NCBI GenBank assembly: GCA_932294295.1
Contig: OW028574.1
Span: forward strand, 51,582,797 to 51,646,796
Reading direction: 5' to 3'
Source of the DNA: Alitta virens
Taxonomy: Eukaryota > Annelida > Polychaeta > Phyllodocida > Nereididae
DNA: 64,000 nucleotides
In this document: piece after piece, positions 57,600 to 64,000 of the stretch
Layout: each line of letters begins with the position of its first letter
Numbering within the stretch: the first letter of the stretch is position 1
Position numbers and translations under genes: made by a program
Notes under the pieces: generated by a model
Databases searched by the model: none
What the model was told of the DNA's origin: nothing
The model's input: only the letters and a program-made list of their open reading frames with translations

Positions 57600-60500
57600 T
57601 ACTCGTCTGAGGTCTGCTTTTTATTGATTGACAGTTTAACATCTCACTGTATATTAAATTGCGATATTTTGTGCTGGACGTCATTACTTGCATTATGTAG
57701 GCTAAATATGAGTGATTAAATGGAGGATGCTCAATTAATGCATCTCGCATAGACAAAATGGACTAAACAGGCTGAAAGACAACTCATACTTCAACAACTG
57801 TGTAATGATAATAATTAAAATACTTACTTTTACATATGCTTATATATACTGTGCTGTCATCAGACTATGAAGAAACTTTTTTTTAGTTTTAGTAATAAGA
57901 TCACCAATATATTGTATAATATACTGGTAGCACTCAACTTCAGTGAGTTTCACATTTGCAATGTTTCATTTTACACCAGCTGTAATATATATGTTGGTGT
58001 TTGCATCGATTGACTTGTAACGCAAATGTTGCTCAAGCTTGTAATTAGAGACTAGAAGTATTTTCGTCAATCAGAGCACTGTTTTTTTCTTTTCAAGGCT
58101 GTCAGAAAATTATGTAGATTTACATTCAGATGCTGGAAATGTATCAAGATGCTGGAATGGATGCTGGGGCATTTGAGCCTTTGGGGAGACCAAAGAGCAA
58201 TGGGTTAACACTTGGGAATTGCCACATATGTTGCACAAGCCTTGGTCCTGCAGGACTGCGGGATGCTGACCCTTAGGCCATTATTCGGTTAACTGAGCAT
58301 AGCCAAAAGCTTTAGCAATCAATGAGTTAACTCTCTACTTGTGGAATGAACTATGTTGCTCGTGCTAGACTGACTGAGCACTAAGGGTCAATGCCCTTAC
58401 CCCCCCCCCCCCCCCTTCCTGGTGCAGGGGATGTCATGCAGTCCACTCATGATCAATCAGAGCTGCAGGCATTGACTGGAAAGCTTCTATAAAATGTGCT
58501 ACATATTGTGAAATATCTTTTTGAGTAGCAGGATCATTGTATTGGCTGTGCCTTCGACCTTGTGAAGTGTATTTAATTAAAGTTATAATTAAAATAGTCA
58601 GGCAAGATGACCATCAGAGGCTAATATGTGATGAAATAGAAATTTAGGAAGGAAATTGCATTGGGGTTAACATATGATGTGAACAGAAGGATACAGAAAA
58701 GTAATTGGTCACAAATTTCATGATTTTGTTTATCTTGATATATTTACTCACGTTGAGTTGTGACCAGGGTAGTTTCTGAAAACATAAACCCGAATTTTGG
58801 TCCTCTTTGATTTCTGTCCACATCCCTGGATCTTTGCATCTTGAAAGAGACATCACCATGGTTATAATAGGCACTCAGTGCCACTCACTCTTTTTTACTT
58901 TGAAGGGTTAACATAACACTTGAAAATAGGATTTGGTGTACATGGGTATTATAAAGTGTTCTTTTTCGTAGAAATGTTTTATTTCATTTGATTTTTTGTT
59001 TCATATTGTTTGGCATTGTTCTTTGATGTTTTTCCAAAACTCGAAAGGCAGATGTAAAGATGAGATGACAGTAAAGCTTTTCAGTCCTTATGCTTATTTT
59101 ATTGATGGGAATTTTATATATACTTATATCAAAGACACTCTCACTGGAAGGCCCTCTAGAATGTCCAGGGGAAAATGAGATTTTTAAAACTCAAAAGCCA
59201 GCCTGCCAGGCTGCAGGACTCTCATTAGACGTTTGTCAAAATTTATATAAATATCAAAGAGAAAGACTGTGACATATTTACCGTTGTGTAAAAGTCACCA
59301 TTTAGAGGACGTTGTCCTTTGCTGGGGTTTCTTAAGGACAGTGTTTGCCTGGACATGCTCTGGTTATCGAATCTGTGACCAGTATCGTATCATTTGATAA
59401 ATTAGAATATTTGGTCAATGCAAATTGAGCAAGGGTGATCATTGTATTTGTACTGCAGTCTCCTGATTCAGGAATACCTTTCCTGACACTTCTCCACAGC
59501 ACTGATACCAGTACTGATACCTCATTATCTGATACTGCTGATTAATCATTGCTATATCATATTGTGAGACAACAGGTATGTTTAGGGGGGGGGGGGGGGG
59601 GGGTGGGGGTGGGATCGGTCAAAATTTGAAAGCGTGGATTATATATATGCGTGTGGGTTTCTTGGTCTTACAATATTGTATGACCAGCAACCTTGTTAAC
59701 AAGTTTCATTTATGGCATTCATATACTGGTAGCCTTAATTGTTACACAGTATTCTTTTCAGCATAGGTAATGTATTACAATGTACCAATACAGTTGTATG
59801 AGCCTGTATCATGGCCATGAGGACTGGTGTGTTCCTGATAATTTTATAGTGTCACATGGTGATCCCCTATTTATAGAAACCATAGCTAATTTAGAGTATA
59901 AAAGCATGGTCAGGATTTGCTGATTCATTATTCTCTGGAATTGTCCTTAGGTTGACATCCTTGATATTCGTTTTGCTCAGGATCAGTTGGTGAGAATTTG
60001 TTGTTGTGGATTTACAGAATATATATAATTATTATATTGAGCTTTATTGGTTTGTAGCTGGATACTTTGACATGTCACATTCTCGCCATTTATTGAAATA
60101 ATTGGTAGTCAATTACCAGACAGGATTGCAACTTGCAAGCTGCTCTGGTAATCAGGGAAAGCCTGGACAGTCTATTAAGTCTTTTCCAATCAGAAAATTC
60201 AGGAAATCTGAGTGTACCAGAAAGAACATATATATGATGCTGGGTGCTTGAACTCGATGTTGGGAATGTCAAAAGTTGAATTATTAGCTATTTTGGTTAT
60301 TTAGTGGTACACTACTAGTGTTTTGCATTGGATGTAAATGTATGCAATATATCATGACATGTTTGTATAGTATTACGATACTTCATTTTGCTGCATCAGC
60401 ATTCCACTAAATTGATATTAAGATCATGATGATCCCCCGACTATTTGAGTTCTCAGATGAACCTTGGCAGCGAAATTGAGGGAAGTATGTTGTCATGAAA

Positions 60501-62802
60501 TGCTTAAAACCTGGCAAGAATATGAAACAATTAACCATAGTTGTATAAAGTTCTGGATGGTAGTTCAGAGGACAACCATTCAAAACCTGCTAATAACTTA
60601 TACTGCTCAACGTCATGAAGAATCACTCATGTTTTATTTGCTGAATTTATCTGTAAGATTCTTATCTGTTGTCCCCAGCAGTCGGGGTCCTTTATGGGTA
60701 TAAACAAGAAAAAGAAGTAAATCTTCTTTATAAGGTCCAATTTTTTGCTGATATTGAAGGAAGTAAAGACATTTTAGAGCCTGGTGTTACGACATGGTTT
60801 TCTATGACTGTTTGATTGGGTCACTCATCACATTCAGTATATGGAAAGCTACATAGCTCTATATATACAGCTGATTGTGTTTGCCTAAGTTCAGTGGAGT
60901 TCAGAAATTTAGGACAATCTTTTTTTACAGACCTGATCAAAGTACAACCTGTTCTTTTATGTTTAGCCCAAAGAACAAAGTTCAGTCTTATTAATGTTCG
61001 TTTAAGTGGCTGCACTTTGTGGTCTATTGATTTCTTGGGGTTATAGTGCTTCTTTGATTATCATTAAATAAAATACTTGAAAGAAAAGTGTAAGTTATGT
61101 TCCATTGAAGTCAGGGGAGGTTGTGTTATATGCTAAATGTTGTTGTAATAGCTTTGTTTACTTTTTCATGCTCTCACTCACGAACTGGTTTCTCCCACTG
61201 TAGTGATAAACAAACACTAGTCAACACTTTTGACCTTGCAGAGGTCATGTTATCATCACTTTGACCTTGAACATTTATGATATATATATGTTTACTTCAC
61301 ACACACGTTGTTCTCACATATTATAGATTTGAAGCCCGATAGACTGGACAGAGTGGATTTAAGCTGTCTGTTGTGTTACAGGATTATTTTAGTGCTTGAC
61401 ATTTGGATAGAACATCAAATTGGATTCCTTCTATTTTGCCTCATAATTTTTCTAGGAAGCTGAGGTGTGTATACTTTAATTATGGTGATTATAGCGGGGT
61501 TTTTTTTTAGAATTAATTTATATGGTTTGCAAAATGTGAATTTTAATTTATTGATTATTGTCATATTTTTACTTGTATATGCAACCATTATTGTAACATA
61601 CAAGTGGAGAGGGCCCAAAAAAATGCAGGGCAGCTAGCTGAGGTATAAGGCACCCCCTCAGACATTGCATTTTAATAACCATAAGTAATTATGTTAAAAG
61701 AATGAATTAAATGTTGGGACAAAAACAAAATTGCAATATTTTCTGAACTTTTCTCTACATTGTTGAATCGTGTTGGTGACATTTATAATTGGCTATGTCA
61801 GATAGGTGAGGCCACTTCCTTCTCCCCAGTTCCTATTGAGATCCTTTAGATAGTGAACTCAGTTCCTTGACTCATGAGAAGGAACTGGCTTCACCCTAGG
61901 AATATCTCTAAATATATCTCTAAATATTCCTAGCTTCACCTTTCTTCTGTGTCTAATGTACTGAGTGATTTATGCTCATTGGAGTATTAAAATGGATACT
62001 TTTCTTGACAGACTCAGCTGTTTCATGTATATTATCGCAAATTTACCCTTCAGAAGGTCATATGAATTGCATGATAAGTTGCACATTGAGTGTGGCAGTG
62101 TTTCAAGTTTATGATTTTATGGCAGGAATAGTGAAGTGATGACCTAGATCATAAATATTAAATTTTCTGCCATGATAAATGCATGGGTCACCTTGTCTCA
62201 GCTCAGCAATGTGTACTTACACTTTGATGTCATGCTTGTATGTGTCTCACTTGACTGTCATAAAAGAGGGCATAACATCGAAGTCAGTAGTGTGGTACAA
62301 TAGGTATGCAGTTGGTCATATGTTGTGATTATTTAATAGTCAAATTTATGCATATACCATTTGGTAAAAATGTGACAGTGCTTTAATAAAAAAGTGAAAT
62401 TATATATTTGGACTCAGTGTTCAGGCGACTTTAAACCCAGTTGAGGCTGTGATGAATTAAAAAGACTGTCCCAGAGAGAACAATTCGACCCAAAAAAATA
62501 AAAAAAGGCTCAACTGAAGTGATCAGATTAGATGCCACTGAGACTATCACTTCCAAGCACTAATGTATTATGGCTTTATTACCAAGTTATGGATAAGGCT
62601 TGTGTCTTGGTTACAACTTATGCTAATTAATTAGTCTATTACTTGATGATAAAATGATAAATCTGCCTATTAAAACACAGAGAGGTTTTAGGTTCCGAAA
62701 CATTTTGTCTCATAGGAGTATGGATTCACCTTGTATTTTCATGCTAAATTACGTTTACTGAAACTAATTATTTACTCATTACATGTACATGATATGTTTC
62801 AG
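57600..62802. other. Intergenic or upstream region of pyruvate carboxylase
   Basis: No convincing coding exon. It contains homopolymer runs (C16 at 58400-58415, G19 at 59585-59603) and a near-palindrome at 61895-61933. An upstream non-coding exon of the pyruvate carboxylase gene probably lies here, because the ATG exon begins with a splice acceptor. I cannot locate it. Confidence 0.4.
61895..61933. repeat. Near-palindrome CTAGGAATAT...ATATTCCTAG
   Basis: The arms CCTAGGAATATCTCTAAATA and its complement surround a duplicated ATCTCTAAAT. The same palindrome without the duplication occurs at 5849-5875 inside the TIR element. A shared 26-base inverted motif at two sites suggests a mobile hairpin or a minimal MITE. 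Confidence 0.55.
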
Positions 62803-62819
62803 AGGGTTGATGCAGTAGG

Positions 62820-63615
62820 ATGTTACGGCTGCAGAGTCGGGTGGGCCAGCTGGCCGAGTCCTTCCAATGGGTCCAGCGTCAAGCCACCAGGGCTCCTGCT
62901 CAACTCCAGTGTCTCTCGACCCCTCATGTCTATGTCCAGGTGTGTGGGAAGAGCACTGCGCCATCCACTTTCGTACCAAACCAGATGGAGCACAAACCTA
63001 TCAAGAAGCTTCTTGTGGCCAACAGAGGTATGATAATGTTCAATTTAGCTTAATTCGAATGCAATATAACCTTCATCATGTAATTATTCAATAAAGATGT
63101 TCAAATGAAATCAATCATTCTTAACTCATCTAAGTAACTATTTTAAATGCTACCTGTGAATTTGTCTTCTTTTACTTGAAAGTAAGAATAAGAACTCTTG
63201 AAAAACTGCTATATTTGCACTTTTGCAGAATCAAATGTGTTGTAGTCACAATGTAGTGATAAGTACTGATTTCACGCTTTATTTCAGCTATGTACTGTTA
63301 AGATATTGTGTGTCCCATTTTTTCATATTTTTGTCTTGCATTGTTGGGTACACTGGAGGATCCATATTCCCTTAGCATTTACTATACCTTCGTTATCATA
63401 TACCCTTCCCTGTATGAAACATTTTTGCAGGTGAAATTGCAATCCGGGTGTTTAGGGCATGTACAGAGATGGACATCAGAACCGTCAGCATTTATTCGCA
63501 CCAGGATATGATGCAAATGCATCGGTTAAAGGCTGACGAGTCTTACCAAATAGGCATAGGTCTCCCTCCTGTCGCTGCGTACTTGAACATCCCGGAAATT
63601 ATCCATGTGGCCCTG
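62820..63615 (+). CDS. PC: Pyruvate carboxylase, mitochondrial, N-terminal exons (partial)
   Basis: Exons 62820-63027 and 63431-63615 join in frame (AACAGAG/gtatga donor, ttttgcag acceptor, split Gly codon). The gene continues past the window edge after a further donor at 63616 (GCCCTG before gtgagt). Residues 1 to about 35 form an arginine-rich, acid-poor mitochondrial presequence ([15 protein letters not shown]). The biotin-carboxylase start follows: [11 protein letters not shown], then [34 protein letters not shown] and [12 protein letters not shown], as in animal pyruvate carboxylases. The enzyme carboxylates pyruvate to oxaloacetate in mitochondria. The acceptor at 62801-62802, 17 bases before the ATG, implies an upstream 5'UTR exon. 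Confidence 0.93.
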
Positions 63616-64000
63616 GTGAGTATAGGATGTGAACCATGGATGAATTCTCTACCGCTGCCATCATTTATATCTTCTTGTTTTTTTCTTGTTTATGTTGGGT
63701 GCATGTTTTTGCAAGGGATGTCTTGCTTTGAAAAGTGTTTGTCCATGTCACAATTTTCATGACACTGCAATAATGAAAGCAGTTTTGTTGCAAAAGTTAT
63801 TAATACAATTTATGTTGGTTTTTGATGCCACTTGATTTGGAATCTTTATTCTTGTTTGCTGAGCATTCATATTTGAATTTTTTTATTATTATTTTTGGAA
63901 ATTTTGTTTGAGAAACCGTCATTCCTCCTGTGAAATGGTGCATAATCTTTGATGTTAATTTTGCACAATTGTATAACTTGAAACTTGCAACAAAACCAGT
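63616..64000 (+). other. Intron 2 of pyruvate carboxylase, to the window edge
   Basis: AT-rich sequence following the donor at 63616. No further exon of the family (expected to resume with a VHPGYGFLSE-type segment) is seen before the end. Confidence 0.7.

Noticed and set aside
62731..63094. Alternative plus-strand frames over the first pyruvate carboxylase exon
   Set aside because: Only the frame starting at 62820 leads in phase into [14 protein letters not shown].

Overview
The window is eukaryotic nuclear DNA from an animal. It is AT-rich and gene-sparse, the coding exons are short and split by GT-AG introns, and intergenic and intronic space is full of transposon debris. The protein set (CLHC1, PGGHG, kizuna, TAF6L, pyruvate carboxylase and a secreted PAN/laminin-G protein), together with LINEs, a DIRS-type element, tRNA-derived SINEs and MITEs, fits a marine invertebrate such as a lophotrochozoan or a non-vertebrate deuterostome. 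I cannot fix the phylum from sequence alone.

Layout. 1-11.5 kb is repeat territory. A LINE is split by a 3.85-kb terminal-inverted-repeat (TIR) element (3260-7109) whose termini read CCCAGCTAACAC, and a second decayed LINE follows (8.7-11.5 kb). A two-exon gene for a secreted PAN-like/LamG-like protein lies at 12198-13901 (+), with a hairpin MITE in its likely 3'UTR. From 15.5 to 17.8 kb lies a decayed CR1/jockey-type LINE; one tRNA-derived SINE lies beside it and a second copy in the opposite orientation lies inside it. Both SINEs keep clear target-site duplications. CLHC1 occupies 18114-22052 (-). After a repeat-rich intergenic stretch, PGGHG (GH65 collagen-glucosidase family) runs from 26708 to 36347 (+), with a DIRS-like retroelement in its last intron.

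Convergent to PGGHG is kizuna (37194-45953, -), reconstructed as 18 exons in one open frame of 1158 codons. TAF6L follows head-to-tail (46496-51137, -), with 11 exons and 703 codons. From 51.2 to 62.8 kb I see no convincing gene, only SINE and MITE remnants, a GTGGGC/GGCCAAC repeat patch and long G runs. The first two coding exons of mitochondrial pyruvate carboxylase (62820 onward, +) run off the right edge.

The genes do not form a pathway. They are independent housekeeping, centrosomal or secretory genes that are neighbours by genome order. The most interesting items are the membrane-anchored N-terminal extension of PGGHG, the very large kizuna exon with an in-frame internal acceptor, and the TIR element that carries a splice-competent ORF of unknown family inside a LINE.
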